Origin: Streptomyces sp. NBC_00091
Lineage (GTDB): Bacteria; Actinomycetota; Actinomycetes; Streptomycetales; Streptomycetaceae
Assembly: GCF_026343185.1 (NCBI RefSeq)
Contig: NZ_JAPEMA010000001.1
Location: 248,001 to 312,000 of the forward strand
DNA length: 64,000 bases
Direction: 5' to 3'
Shown: positions 16,638 to 27,256 of the stretch, piece after piece
Numbering within the stretch: the stretch's first letter is position 1
Layout: every line of letters starts with the position of its first letter
Program-made: the position numbers and the translations under genes
Notes under the pieces: model-generated
Databases searched by the model: none
Seen by the model: the letters and a program-made list of their open reading frames with translations, nothing else
What the model was told of the DNA's origin: nothing

Positions 16638-19600
16638 CTATCCGATGGTGCGGGCGGTGTTCCAGTCGTCTTCCTCGACGCGCCAGCCGTTGCCGATGGC
16701 GGTGTTGCCTCCGTAGTAGAGGTGGAGGGTGCCGTCGTTGCGGGTCAGGTACAGGTCGGGGATGCCGTCGCCGTTGACATCGGGCGTACCGCGCAGGAGG
16801 GGCCAGGTGGCGCTGTCCCAGCCGGTGGTGCCGTAGGTGAGGTCCTTCCCATCGGCGGAGTTGACGGCAAGGGCGATGGAGTTGATGTCGACGCCACCGC
16901 CGGCGGCGGGCTTGCCCCGCCGGAGGGCGAGGCCGCGGTCGGGAGTGGAGTCGTCGCGGAAGACGAGGTCGGGCACTCCGTCGCCAGAGACGTCCCGAAC
17001 GCTGACGATGTCGCGCTTGGTCCAGCTGGTGGCGGAGAGCTGCCGCGCCTCGGTGATGGTGGCGCCGCTGTATCCGGTGAGGACCCAGAAGGCGTCTCCG
17101 GCGGTGGCGAAGATCTCCTCGGAGTTGTCGCCGTTCACGTCCTGGACGACGACGATCTGGCTGAACGTCGCCGGATCCGGAGCGCCCGCGGGCAGCAGGA
17201 CCTCGGTGCGCCGGCTGATGTCGAAGCGGCCGTTCCCGTCGCCCTGGTAGACGTACAGCTTCCCGTCGGGCATGCGGGCGACGAGGTCGGTGATGCCGTC
17301 ACCGGGGTACCAGTCGGTGGAGTGCGAGATCAGCGCGCTCTTGCCGCTGGCGTCCTTCCAGAAGCCGGCCGGTACGGGCTTGCCGTTATCGGTGGCGGCG
17401 GGCATCCAGGCATCCACATCGCCGTTCTGGTCGGCGGGGTAGACGCGCAGGTCGCCGGCTCCGTCGACGGCAAGCAGGTCGGCCTTGCCATCGCCGGTGA
17501 CGTCGCCGGCTCCGTCGAGGCCGGGACGGGGCCGGACGTAGAACGTATATGTGAAGGGAACCGAGACGTTCCCGGCCTTGTTGACGATCCGGACGTAGAA
17601 CAGATTCGGTCCGGCATTGTCGGGGTTCACGTCGACGGTGACGGTGTCCTGCCCGGCGGCGGGGACGGCCTTCTGGTCGTAGACGGGGTGGTTCAGGGAC
17701 CACTGGAACTCGCGGATGTCCGCGGGGTTCGTGCCGCCCGCAATCACCGTGATCTTGCCGGGGCCGAGGGTGTTCTTGCTCCACTCGGCGCCGTCAGGGC
17801 CGGGGGCGGGGAAGTCCTCTGAGCGGATGGTCGGCGCGGTGGGCTGGGTGTGGTCGACCGTGAACGAACACGGCTTGTCCGTACCGGCAGGACCGGCGGC
17901 CGAGGTCGATCCGTCCCAGTCACTGGCGGTCGCCGTCCAGGAGTAGGTGGTGTTCGCGGCGAACGACTCCCACGGAATGGTGGTCCGCGCCACGCCGTAG
18001 CTGTCGGGCCAGATCCACTGCTCGAAGACGACCGCGTTGTCCGAGGCGCGCCAGACCTTCACCTGGATCTGCTTGAGGTTGCCGTCGCCGTCACGGCCCT
18101 GGACCTCGAACATGACGTCGGACTTGCCGACCTTGTTGAAGGGGGCGTCGGTCACGCACAGACCGCCAGGGACGGTGTCCATGCCGGCCTGGGTGGGCTC
18201 GTCGGGGGCCTTGTTGTACTCGACCTCGATGTATGGGGCGCTCTCGCCGTTGGCGAGGAACTTCTTCCAGTAGCTGGCGTCGCTCTCATTCGGGGAGCGC
18301 AGGCCCAGGGTCAGGTTCTGCCAAGCGCCGCGGGCGCCTTCCTCGACCGTCGGTTTGATGTCGATGCCGACCCAGGAGTCGGGGCAGGTGCTCTTGTATC
18401 CGTGGCCGGTGCTCGCGCCGGCGATGCGCTTGCCCCAGAACGTGCCGTTGTTCGTGTTGTCCCAGGTGCTCGAACTGGTAATCAGCGGCGTGTGGTAGAC
18501 GTCGAAGGCTCTCGGGTCGCAGCCCCACGAGTAGGTCTGCAGCATCCGCAGGTTCGCCGAGCGGATCTGGCTGCCGTGAATCTGGGTACCGAAGTCGAAG
18601 ATGAACGCGGAACGGGACGTGCCGTAGGTCGTCGTCTCATAGCCGACGCGGGCTTCGGGGGTGCCGCTGCCGCTGTTGTAGTTCTGCCCGTTCCAGAAGC
18701 TGGAGCTCCCCTCGGTCTTGTAGAGGGCGGTCCAGTTCTGCTTGTGCCCCTTGAAGGAGGGGTCGATGAAGACCGGGTAGACCGTGTCCGCGTCCTCCAG
18801 CAGCGTGCTGTTAGGGGTCACCGTCAGGACGTTCTCCGCAGAGAGCGCCGCGGTCGCCGCCTTCGCGTGATTGCCTTCCGCCCCGTTCAGACCAGGCAGA
18901 GCGAGCGTCGGGTGGTCCTTGGCCTCAGGCGCCGGCGCCACCGCCGCCTCCCCCTCGGTCACGGCCACCTTCCCCGCAGAGTCCCACATGTAGGGGGTCG
19001 GAGATCCAGCGATCTCCTCGCCCTGGGAGTCCCGGGCGCTGACCGAGCGCGAGGCCTCGTCGAGGTGGAAGGTCAGGTCCGGGGAAGAAAGCCGGTAGTT
19101 CAACTGGCCCAGCAGCGGATCGGCCGCAGCCTGCTTGTCCTTGACAACCAGCACATGCGTGTAACCGCCGTCCTGCGCCGTCATCACCAGGTCTATGCCC
19201 GGGCGGACGTTCTCGTACAGCGCGCGCGGCCCGGAGATGACAGGCTCGGGCAGCGGTCCGGGCCAGCCGACCACCAGGTCATGGCCTTCGGTGCTCATCC
19301 GCACCAGATCCGTCCAGACCCGATCCGGCGTATCGGCCTTCGTCATTGCAGGCCGTACGAGAGCCACCCGCGACACACTGCGCGACACCCGCCCGCTGTC
19401 ACCAGCCGACGCCGCCTTGGTGCCCGCGCTGAAGACAACACGCCCGTTCACGGCCTTCGGCGCGAACCCGCCCTCCACACGCTCCAGCGTCGTGTCGATC
19501 GGCTTCCACTCACTGCCGACCTTCGCCCGCGTCGCCGCACTCGAAACCCGAAGCTTGAACGTCCCACCGGGCTGCGCCCAGGTACTGGTGTGCGCGGTGG

Positions 19601-19874
19601 TCTCGGCCGTGACCTCGACCTCCTTGCCGCTCTCCTTCGCCTGTCGGCGGGCCTCGGGGGCGGCGACCAATGTCTTCGGCTTCTGGGAAGGCGTGGTCTC
19701 AGTTGGTGTGCGGACGTCACTGCGGTTCAGGACGACGGGAACAGCGATGGTGACGGCCAGCAGTGCCGTGAGGCCGCCCAGCGTCGTGCGTCGTCGAAGC
19801 CAGCCGCGCTCGCCAAGTGGACGCTTCTCAGGTGGTTTTGGCGATCCGTCATTCACGGGTTCGATTTCGGACAC
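16638..19874 (-). CDS. Exported DNRLRE / FG-GAP repeat protein
   Basis: 1078 residues from GTG 19874, chosen because GGGGGAGAAG lies just upstream. A basic N-terminus and a hydrophobic segment near residues 28-50 form a signal anchor without a lipobox. The middle contains a DNRLRE-like beta domain (SAFIFDFGTQIHGSQIRSAN), then fibronectin-like segments. The last 300 residues hold FG-GAP/VCBS repeats with calcium-type loops (GDVTGDGKADLL, DVNGDGIPDLYL). Such proteins are cell-surface or secreted and are often found next to RHS proteins in Streptomyces; here the RHS gene is divergent. The function is unknown. A role in displaying or processing the RHS toxin is only a guess from location. Confidence 0.85.
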   Translation of the reverse strand: MSEIEPVNDGSPKPPEKRPLGERGWLRRRTTLGGLTALLAVTIAVPVVLNRSDVRTPTETTPSQKPKTLVAAPEARRQAKESGKEVEVTAETTAHTSTWAQPGGTFKLRVSSAATRAKVGSEWKPIDTTLERVEGGFAPKAVNGRVVFSAGTKAASAGDSGRVSRSVSRVALVRPAMTKADTPDRVWTDLVRMSTEGHDLVVGWPGPLPEPVISGPRALYENVRPGIDLVMTAQDGGYTHVLVVKDKQAAADPLLGQLNYRLSSPDLTFHLDEASRSVSARDSQGEEIAGSPTPYMWDSAGKVAVTEGEAAVAPAPEAKDHPTLALPGLNGAEGNHAKAATAALSAENVLTVTPNSTLLEDADTVYPVFIDPSFKGHKQNWTALYKTEGSSSFWNGQNYNSGSGTPEARVGYETTTYGTSRSAFIFDFGTQIHGSQIRSANLRMLQTYSWGCDPRAFDVYHTPLITSSSTWDNTNNGTFWGKRIAGASTGHGYKSTCPDSWVGIDIKPTVEEGARGAWQNLTLGLRSPNESDASYWKKFLANGESAPYIEVEYNKAPDEPTQAGMDTVPGGLCVTDAPFNKVGKSDVMFEVQGRDGDGNLKQIQVKVWRASDNAVVFEQWIWPDSYGVARTTIPWESFAANTTYSWTATASDWDGSTSAAGPAGTDKPCSFTVDHTQPTAPTIRSEDFPAPGPDGAEWSKNTLGPGKITVIAGGTNPADIREFQWSLNHPVYDQKAVPAAGQDTVTVDVNPDNAGPNLFYVRIVNKAGNVSVPFTYTFYVRPRPGLDGAGDVTGDGKADLLAVDGAGDLRVYPADQNGDVDAWMPAATDNGKPVPAGFWKDASGKSALISHSTDWYPGDGITDLVARMPDGKLYVYQGDGNGRFDISRRTEVLLPAGAPDPATFSQIVVVQDVNGDNSEEIFATAGDAFWVLTGYSGATITEARQLSATSWTKRDIVSVRDVSGDGVPDLVFRDDSTPDRGLALRRGKPAAGGGVDINSIALAVNSADGKDLTYGTTGWDSATWPLLRGTPDVNGDGIPDLYLTRNDGTLHLYYGGNTAIGNGWRVEEDDWNTARTIG

Positions 19875-20224
19875 GCTAATTCTTCTCCCCCCGGGCATGC
19901 GATTCCGCCACCCCTGGGTGTTCGCAGACAAATGAGCCTGATGGTCGGGCGGCACGAAATACCGGCTCCCCCATCCGGACGTTCGCGCACGGAATGTGCG
20001 AGCAGAGCATGACTCATTCAGTAGGCGTCGTCACCTGCGAGAATGTCGCAGGTGAGACCTTAATGTCGGCTTTGTCGCGGCGTATGGGAGAGGTAAGTGA
20101 TAAAGCCCACACAGCCTAGATCGCTATGGATTTTCTCCCCTTGTGCGCCACAGAATCAGCGGACTATTTGTCAGTTTCCTGCCACACGTATGTCATCACC
20201 GTGGGCAGATCGTGGGGGGTCTAC
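19875..20224. promoter_or_regulatory. Divergent promoter region with 10-bp inverted repeat
   Basis: A 350-bp region between the FG-GAP gene and the RHS gene. It contains a perfect inverted repeat, TCACCTGCGA (20031-20040) and TCGCAGGTGA (20046-20055), separated by 5 bp. It could be an operator shared by both genes or a hairpin in the RHS leader. The region is less GC-rich than its surroundings, consistent with promoters. No gene is seen in it. Confidence 0.6.
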
Positions 20225-23200
20225 ATGTCGCCGTTTTCGGCGCATCATTTCCGCCTGCCCGGAAACAAGAGAGCTCGCGTCAGACGCGCGCGTCTCGCCG
20301 GGCATGCCGGCATCACCGTCTCGGTGGCGCTGGTCGCATCTCTCCTGCCAGTCCATGCCTGGGCGGCGTCACCGGGCGACCGCAGCGGTGTCCAGCTGCC
20401 GGGACTACAGCAGGACATCAAGGCCAAGCTCGACCAGGTCGAGGCCGCCAAGCTCGAAGGCTGGTCCGGCGCGCCCATCCAGCCGCCCACCGAGTACGAG
20501 CCATCCAAAACCACGCCCCCGGCAGGTGGGACCGCGAGTGTCGCTCTCTCCGGCGACCAGCTGGTCCAGGTGGGCACCCTGCCGGTGAGCATCGGCAAGG
20601 CCTCGCCGACCCCTGAGAACCCGGCCCCGCCCGCGCCGTCGGGCACCTGGTCGGTGGCGGTCGAGACTCGCGCCGTGACCGAGGCTGCGCAGGTTGACGG
20701 CGCGCTCATCAAAGTGACGCCGCCGGCGGAAGGGTCGACTCCTGTTGACGTCCAACTGGACTACAAGATGTTCAGGGACCTCTACGGCACCGAGTGGGCC
20801 ACTCGCCTGGAGCTGAAGCAGCTCCCCGAGTGCTTCCTGACCACCCCGGATCTCCCCGAGTGCTCCGTCGCCCAGGACGTTCCCAGCATCAACGACCCCG
20901 CTGCGGGCACGGTCCGCGCGACCATCGACCCGGCCACCGCGCCGAGCCAGGGCATGCGCACCATGGCCGGCGGCAGCGGCGGACCCACCGTCCTGGCCGC
21001 CTCCGACGGCGCGTCCGGCGCGGGCGGCACGTACAAGGCCACGTCTCTTTCCCCCTCGGGTTCCTGGTCGGCGGGCGGGAGCGGCGGCGGCTTCTCCTGG
21101 TCGTACCCGCTGAACGTTCCCGCCGCGCCCGCGGGACCGGCGCCTACGATCGCCTTTGGGTATTCGTCGCAGGCGGTCGACGGTAAGACGTCCGTGGCCA
21201 ACGGTCAGGCGTCCTGGATCGGTGACGGCTGGGGTTACGAGCCGGGCTTCATCGAGCGTCGGTACCGTTCGTGCGCGGATGACCGCAAGGCCATCCCCTC
21301 CCCTCCGAACAACGACAACAGCACGGACAAGAAGAAGAGCGACCTGTGCTGGGCTGGCGACAACGTCGTGATGTCGCTGGGCGGCTCCACGACCGAGCTT
21401 GTCCACGACGCCACGACCGGCGCGTGGGTGCCGGCTTCGGACGACGGCTCCCGGGTCGAACGCAAGACGGACACCAGCGTCCCCAGTGGTGCGAAGGACG
21501 GCGAGTACTGGGTCGTCACCACTCGTGCGGGGACCCGCTACTTCTTCGGCCGCCACGACGTCGACGGCGCGGGCAGCCGACCCGTGACCAACTCGGTCCT
21601 GACCGTGCCTGTCTTCGGCAACCACCCCGGTGAGCCCTGCTACCAGGCCTCCTTCGCCGCCTCGTCGTGCGATCAGGGCTGGCGCTGGAACCTCGACTAC
21701 GTCGAGGACGTTCACGGCAACGCCATGGTCATCGACTGGGCCAAGGAGACCAACCGCTACGCCAAAAACAGCAAGTACAAGGAGCCGGTCTCCTACACCC
21801 GCGCCAGCTACCCGACGCAGATCACCTACGGTCTGCGCAGCGACAACCTCTCCGGGGCGCCGGCCGCCAAGGTTGAGTTCACCGTCGTCGAGCGGTGCAT
21901 CAAGGAAGGCACCACCCAGTGCTCGGACACCGAGTTCGAGGGCAACAACTACGGTGACAAGCAGCCCTGGTGGGACACCCCGTCCACCCTCCACTGCAAG
22001 GCAACCGCCAAGGATTGCTACGTCGGCTCCCCGACGTTCTGGACGCGTAAGCGGCTGACTTCTGTCACCACCTACGGCCAGCGTACTGCGGGTTCCACCG
22101 CCCTGTCCCTGGTGGACCGGTGGACGCTCGCGCAGTCGTTCCCCAGGCAGCGCACGGACACGCACCCGCCGCTGTGGCTCGAGTCGATCACCCGCACCGG
22201 CTACGGCACCGCCAAGGATGGCGCAGGCAACCAGGAGAGCGTCTCGCTCCCCCCTGTCTCTTTCCTGCCCAATGTCCAGGACATGCCCAACCGTGTCGCG
22301 ACCAGCGCCACCGACGCCACACCTGACTTCGACCGCCTGCGCGTGGAGACCATTCGCACCGAGACGGGCGGCGAGATATCCGTCGCCTACTCTGCGCCCT
22401 GCCCCGTCGGCGGCACGCATCCGAAGCCGGAGGAGAACACCACCCGCTGCTTCCCCGTCCACTGGTCCCCGGACGGTGAGGTGGAAAAGCCGCCGCTGGA
22501 ATGGTTCAACAAGTACCTCGTCGACAAGGTCACCGAGAAGGACCGCGTCTCGCGCCAGCCCGACGTCACCAGCAGCTACACCTACGAGGGCGACGCCGCG
22601 TGGGCCAAGGACACCGACGAGTTCTCCAAGCCTGAGCTGCGCACCTACAGCCAGTGGCGCGGCTACGCCAGCGTCGTGGTGAACAAGGGCGTCACCGCCA
22701 ACGCGGGCAAGAGCGACGCGACCGAGCAGTCCCAGACTCGCACCCGCTATTTTCGCGGCATGTCCGGTGACGCCGGCCGCCCCAAGATCACGATCAAGGA
22801 CTCAACCAATACCGAGGACCTCGGCGAGGATCTTCCCCAGTACCAGGGGAACGCGGCCGAGAGCATCACCTACTCCAGAGCAGGCGGCAGCGTCGACTCC
22901 CGCGTGCTGACCTGGCCGTCAAGTCAGAAGACCGCAAGCCGTCCCCGTGACGGCACCACCCCCCTGGAGGCCTTCAGAGGCAGCACCACGCGTACGGACA
23001 CGATCGAGAACACCAGTGGCGGTAAGTCCCGCATGGTCCGTACCCGCAACGCCTACGAAACCACCTACGGTCTGCCCCTAACCAACCAGACCGAAGTACT
23101 GGCGAACACCGGAGCCGGCTGGTCCACGGTTGAACAGAACTGCACCACCACCAGCTACGTCCACAACACCAGCCAACACCTGATCGGTCTGCCTCACAGG

Positions 23201-26200
23201 GTCCGCAAGACCCAGGGGGACTGCACGCAGACAGCGACCGGAACCGTCCTGGGAGACTCCCGTACCTCCTACGACTCCCTGAACGCCTTCGGCACCGCGC
23301 CGACGAAGGGGCTGGTCTTCCAGGCCGACACCCTCGACGGGGCGGGCACCGGCTGGATCACCAGCAGCCGCACCGAGTACGACACCCTCGGCCGCGCCGT
23401 GAAGACCTACGACGCCGCTGGCAACACTTCGTCCTCGGCGTTCACGCCGGCGACTGGGCCTGCGTTCTCCGTGACCCAGACCAATACCCTGGGACAGGCC
23501 TCGACCGTCCAGGGCGACCCGGCCCGCGGCAGCATCTTGCAGGCGACAGACGCCAATGGACGGAAGGTCACATTCAGTTACGACAACCTGGGACGCACCA
23601 CCGCTGCCTGGAAGTCCTCCCAGAAGCCTGGCACGGACAAGGCTTCCGTCACCTTCAGCTATCAGATCTCCGAGCACGAGGCCCCGGCCGTCACCAGCAG
23701 TACCCTGCGGGACGACGGCACCTACACTCAGGCCGTCACCATCTACGACGGCCTGCTGCGCCCACGTCAGACCCAGACCGAGGCGCTGGGCGGCGGCCGC
23801 CTGATCACGGACACCCTCTACAGCGCGAACGGCACGGTCCGCCGGACCAACAGCGCCTACTACGCCGAGGGGACTCCGGCGAAGAAGATCTTCGTCCCGG
23901 AGAGCATCTTCCATGTCCCGAACTCCACCGAAACGGCCTATGACGGTCTCGGCCGCACCATCCGCACCACCACCCTCCATTCGGGCGTGCCCCAGCACTC
24001 GGCCACAACCGAGTACGGAGGCGACTGGACCCGCAGCCGCACAGGACTCTCCCCCGACGGGGCCACGCTCCTCAAGGGCAGCCGTGCGGTAGAGACCTGG
24101 ACCGACGCACTCAACCGCACGACCGAGGTTCGGCACTTCACCGCCACCGACCTCACCACCTCGAACAAGACCAGCTACTCCTACGACGCCCGCGGCAACC
24201 TGGCCAAGGTCACCGACCCCGCCGGGAACGCGTGGACGTACGGCTACGACGCCCGCGGCCGCAAGACCAGCTTCAGCGATCCCGACATGGGCACCTCCTC
24301 GTTCGGGTTCAACAACCTCGACCGGCAGATCTGGGCCAAGGACTCCAGCGGCCGCACCCAGTACACGACCTACGACGCTCTCGGCCGCACGACCGAGCTG
24401 CGTGACAACGCAGCCGACGGCCCGCTCGTCGCGTCCTTCACCTTCGACACCCTGCTGGGCGCGAAGGGCCATCCCGTCGCCTCCACCCGCTACGAGAACG
24501 GGGCCACGTACACCAGCGAGGTCACCGGCTACGACGCCGAGTACCGACCGACCGGATCCAAGGTCACAATCCCGGACCTCCCCGCGACGAAGGGCCTGGC
24601 CGGAACCTACGCCTACGGCACCACCTACACCCCAACGGGCAAGGTCCAGTCGACCACCGTCCCGGCCACGCCGGGCGGCCTCGCGGCGGAGAAGCTGGTG
24701 ACCCGGTACGACGCCGACGGCATGCCCCAGAGCCTCTCGGGCCTGGCCTGGTACACCGCCGACATCAAGTACAGCCCCTTCGGTGAGGTCCTGCGCACTG
24801 CTTCGGGTAACGCCCCGAACCGGGTCTGGACCACCAGCCTCTACAACCAGAACACCGGGCAGGTCACCAACCAGATCACCGACCGCGAGACCGGGCCGAA
24901 CCGCATCAGCGATGTCTCCTACGGCTACGACCTGGTCGGCAACATCACGTCAATCACCGACACCCAGCCCGGCGGTCGCGAAGACCGCCAGTGCTACGCG
25001 TACGACCCCATGGGCCAGCTCACCAAGGCCTGGACCGGCAAGACCGCTGCCTGCACCGGACCCTCCCTCGCCGACGTCACCCTGGGTCCCGACGGTGACG
25101 GGTTCTGGCAGGAATACCAGTTCGACGCCATCGGCAACCGCACCAAGCTCATCAACCGCGACCTCACCAACAGCGCGCTCGACGACGAGACCACGTACAC
25201 CTACGGCGTCACCATCGCCGGCGGCGCGCAGCCGCCGCTGAAGACCCAGCCTCATGCACTGGCCAAGGCTGAGAAAGCCACTCGCAACCCGGGCTCCACG
25301 TTCACCTCGCTGACCGACTACACCTACGACACCTCCGGCAACACCAAGACCCGCCGGATCGACGGCGACACCCAGACTTTGAATTGGGACCGCCGCGGCA
25401 AACTCACCTCCGCCACCAGCCCCGGCATCGGAGCTGCCTCTGTCACCGGAGCCTCCGGCAAGTGCATCGACGTCGAATCCGGCGGCAGTGCCGACGGCAC
25501 CCCTGTCCAGATCTACCCCTGCAACGAGACCAAGGCCCAGCAGTGGCGCCTGACCAACAACACGGTCCGGGCCCTGGACAAGTGCCTGACCACCAACGGC
25601 AGCAAGCTGGTCCTGTCCACGTGTGACGGCAGCGACAAGCAGAAGTTCGTCTACCGCGCCGGTGACAAGTCCCTCAACAACCCGGCGACCAACCAGTGCG
25701 TCGACGTCCCCAACAACGCCGCCGACGGCAGCGACCTCCAACTGTGGTCCTGCAACGCCACCGGGCCCCAGCAGTTCACCTTCGACAACACCACCACCTA
25801 CATCTACGACGCCTCGGGCAGCCGACTCATCGAGGAGACCGGCAGTTCCCGCACCCTCTACCTCGGCGAAGCCGAGATCACCGTCAACAAGGCCGGCCAG
25901 GCCCTCGACGCTGTCCGCTACTACAGCGGCCCCGGCGCCATTACCGTCCGCCGAACCAGCGGCAAGGCCACCAACCACCAGCTCAGCGTCCAGCTGGCGG
26001 ACCACCACGGCACTGCGACCACCACCGTCGACCAGAGCGCCGGGCAGGCGATCAGCCGCCGCAAGTCGGACCCCTACGGCAACCCGCGAGGCGCCCAGCC
26101 CGGCAACTGGCCCGGAAGCCGCGGCTTCCTCGGGACCGGCATCGACGACACCAACACCGCCCTCACCCACATCGGCGCACGCGAGTACGAAGCCACCACC

Positions 26201-27256
26201 GGCCGGTTCATCTCCGTTGACCCGGTCATCGACATCACCGACCCGCTCCAGATGAACGGGTACACCTACTCCGCAGGCAACCCCATCATGAACGCAGACC
26301 CCACCGGCCTGCGCAGCGAAGAATGCGGAACCCTCTACAACTGCGGCCCCAAGGGAACCATCACCTTCAACAACACCCACGAAATCACAGACCGAAACGA
26401 CGGCGGCGCCAACCTCGCCAAAACGCAACACGTCAACAGCAACCGTGGGGACAGGACATACTCGAACAGAGTCTGGCTAACGAGCCAGAGCAGCAACAAC
26501 AAGGGCAGCAACAACGGATGGGGCGTCACGAATAAGGGCACACAGCGCCCTACGTCCCTCCAAAAGAGTGTCCCGTCCATTGGCCAAGACGTCATCAGGC
26601 CACTTCCTTATCTGGCCCCCATGACAGCCACTCCGCCACCTTCCAAAGAACAGGCATGCCAGATTGATCCCCTTTTGAGTTGCAATCCGGAGGATGCGAT
26701 CCTGGGAGGAGCCAACGAGGGGCCCCTTACTTTCATCGGGTTCAGCTGGGTGGCTGGCGCGATAGAGCCTTCCATGACGTATGGAGAAGACAGCTACGTG
26801 GCCCTGGAGGTGATGCAGAGCGACCTCACGGCGAAGCATCGCGCCGAGATCGGAAAGGCCTACTATGAATTCGGCCAAAAGCGGGGTGAATTGACACCGT
26901 ATTCCATTGGAGCCAAAGATAGCGCCGGGAAATTCGATCAGCTACGAAATGACCTCGGGGCTATGGCCACACAGGACCCCGCCAATGTTTCCACAGCAGT
27001 CCTGGGGTCCTATACTGCCAGTTACGAGATCCTCCGCGCGGGCCAGAATGGGGTGCAGGCCAGAATTTCTATCAGAAATTCGATGACACTATCCTCGTTC
27101 GCTCACGCCGCCACGGGCTACGGCACACCGTCGGACAGATTTATTCAGAGGTGGATCGACAAAACCGGCGCCATGGGAATGATGAAAGGCCAGGACATGA
27201 CGATTGTGTTCAGGACTGTGATCCCCCGAAACTACAGCTACAAGGGGGTCGGGTGA
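20225..27256 (+). CDS. RHS/YD-repeat polymorphic toxin with ricin-type lectin insertion
   Basis: 2343 residues from ATG 20225 (GGGGGG upstream). A basic N-terminus and hydrophobic run ending HAWAAS form a signal peptide. Long YD repeats (YDALGRTTELRD, YDAEYRPTGSKV and many more) form the RHS shell. At about residues 1739-1855 a ricin-B-type lectin (GKCIDVESGG, QQWRLTNN, NQCVDVPNNAADGS) splits one YD repeat. The RHS core motif GARE-YEATTGRFISVDP and NGYTYSAGNPIMNADPTG at about 1990-2028 mark the usual cleavage border. The last 315 residues are an unrecognised C-terminal domain with lower GC codons, as expected for an exchangeable toxin tip. The stop overlaps the GTG of the presumed immunity gene. 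Confidence 0.93.
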   Translation: MSPFSAHHFRLPGNKRARVRRARLAGHAGITVSVALVASLLPVHAWAASPGDRSGVQLPGLQQDIKAKLDQVEAAKLEGWSGAPIQPPTEYEPSKTTPPAGGTASVALSGDQLVQVGTLPVSIGKASPTPENPAPPAPSGTWSVAVETRAVTEAAQVDGALIKVTPPAEGSTPVDVQLDYKMFRDLYGTEWATRLELKQLPECFLTTPDLPECSVAQDVPSINDPAAGTVRATIDPATAPSQGMRTMAGGSGGPTVLAASDGASGAGGTYKATSLSPSGSWSAGGSGGGFSWSYPLNVPAAPAGPAPTIAFGYSSQAVDGKTSVANGQASWIGDGWGYEPGFIERRYRSCADDRKAIPSPPNNDNSTDKKKSDLCWAGDNVVMSLGGSTTELVHDATTGAWVPASDDGSRVERKTDTSVPSGAKDGEYWVVTTRAGTRYFFGRHDVDGAGSRPVTNSVLTVPVFGNHPGEPCYQASFAASSCDQGWRWNLDYVEDVHGNAMVIDWAKETNRYAKNSKYKEPVSYTRASYPTQITYGLRSDNLSGAPAAKVEFTVVERCIKEGTTQCSDTEFEGNNYGDKQPWWDTPSTLHCKATAKDCYVGSPTFWTRKRLTSVTTYGQRTAGSTALSLVDRWTLAQSFPRQRTDTHPPLWLESITRTGYGTAKDGAGNQESVSLPPVSFLPNVQDMPNRVATSATDATPDFDRLRVETIRTETGGEISVAYSAPCPVGGTHPKPEENTTRCFPVHWSPDGEVEKPPLEWFNKYLVDKVTEKDRVSRQPDVTSSYTYEGDAAWAKDTDEFSKPELRTYSQWRGYASVVVNKGVTANAGKSDATEQSQTRTRYFRGMSGDAGRPKITIKDSTNTEDLGEDLPQYQGNAAESITYSRAGGSVDSRVLTWPSSQKTASRPRDGTTPLEAFRGSTTRTDTIENTSGGKSRMVRTRNAYETTYGLPLTNQTEVLANTGAGWSTVEQNCTTTSYVHNTSQHLIGLPHRVRKTQGDCTQTATGTVLGDSRTSYDSLNAFGTAPTKGLVFQADTLDGAGTGWITSSRTEYDTLGRAVKTYDAAGNTSSSAFTPATGPAFSVTQTNTLGQASTVQGDPARGSILQATDANGRKVTFSYDNLGRTTAAWKSSQKPGTDKASVTFSYQISEHEAPAVTSSTLRDDGTYTQAVTIYDGLLRPRQTQTEALGGGRLITDTLYSANGTVRRTNSAYYAEGTPAKKIFVPESIFHVPNSTETAYDGLGRTIRTTTLHSGVPQHSATTEYGGDWTRSRTGLSPDGATLLKGSRAVETWTDALNRTTEVRHFTATDLTTSNKTSYSYDARGNLAKVTDPAGNAWTYGYDARGRKTSFSDPDMGTSSFGFNNLDRQIWAKDSSGRTQYTTYDALGRTTELRDNAADGPLVASFTFDTLLGAKGHPVASTRYENGATYTSEVTGYDAEYRPTGSKVTIPDLPATKGLAGTYAYGTTYTPTGKVQSTTVPATPGGLAAEKLVTRYDADGMPQSLSGLAWYTADIKYSPFGEVLRTASGNAPNRVWTTSLYNQNTGQVTNQITDRETGPNRISDVSYGYDLVGNITSITDTQPGGREDRQCYAYDPMGQLTKAWTGKTAACTGPSLADVTLGPDGDGFWQEYQFDAIGNRTKLINRDLTNSALDDETTYTYGVTIAGGAQPPLKTQPHALAKAEKATRNPGSTFTSLTDYTYDTSGNTKTRRIDGDTQTLNWDRRGKLTSATSPGIGAASVTGASGKCIDVESGGSADGTPVQIYPCNETKAQQWRLTNNTVRALDKCLTTNGSKLVLSTCDGSDKQKFVYRAGDKSLNNPATNQCVDVPNNAADGSDLQLWSCNATGPQQFTFDNTTTYIYDASGSRLIEETGSSRTLYLGEAEITVNKAGQALDAVRYYSGPGAITVRRTSGKATNHQLSVQLADHHGTATTTVDQSAGQAISRRKSDPYGNPRGAQPGNWPGSRGFLGTGIDDTNTALTHIGAREYEATTGRFISVDPVIDITDPLQMNGYTYSAGNPIMNADPTGLRSEECGTLYNCGPKGTITFNNTHEITDRNDGGANLAKTQHVNSNRGDRTYSNRVWLTSQSSNNKGSNNGWGVTNKGTQRPTSLQKSVPSIGQDVIRPLPYLAPMTATPPPSKEQACQIDPLLSCNPEDAILGGANEGPLTFIGFSWVAGAIEPSMTYGEDSYVALEVMQSDLTAKHRAEIGKAYYEFGQKRGELTPYSIGAKDSAGKFDQLRNDLGAMATQDPANVSTAVLGSYTASYEILRAGQNGVQARISIRNSMTLSSFAHAATGYGTPSDRFIQRWIDKTGAMGMMKGQDMTIVFRTVIPRNYSYKGVG

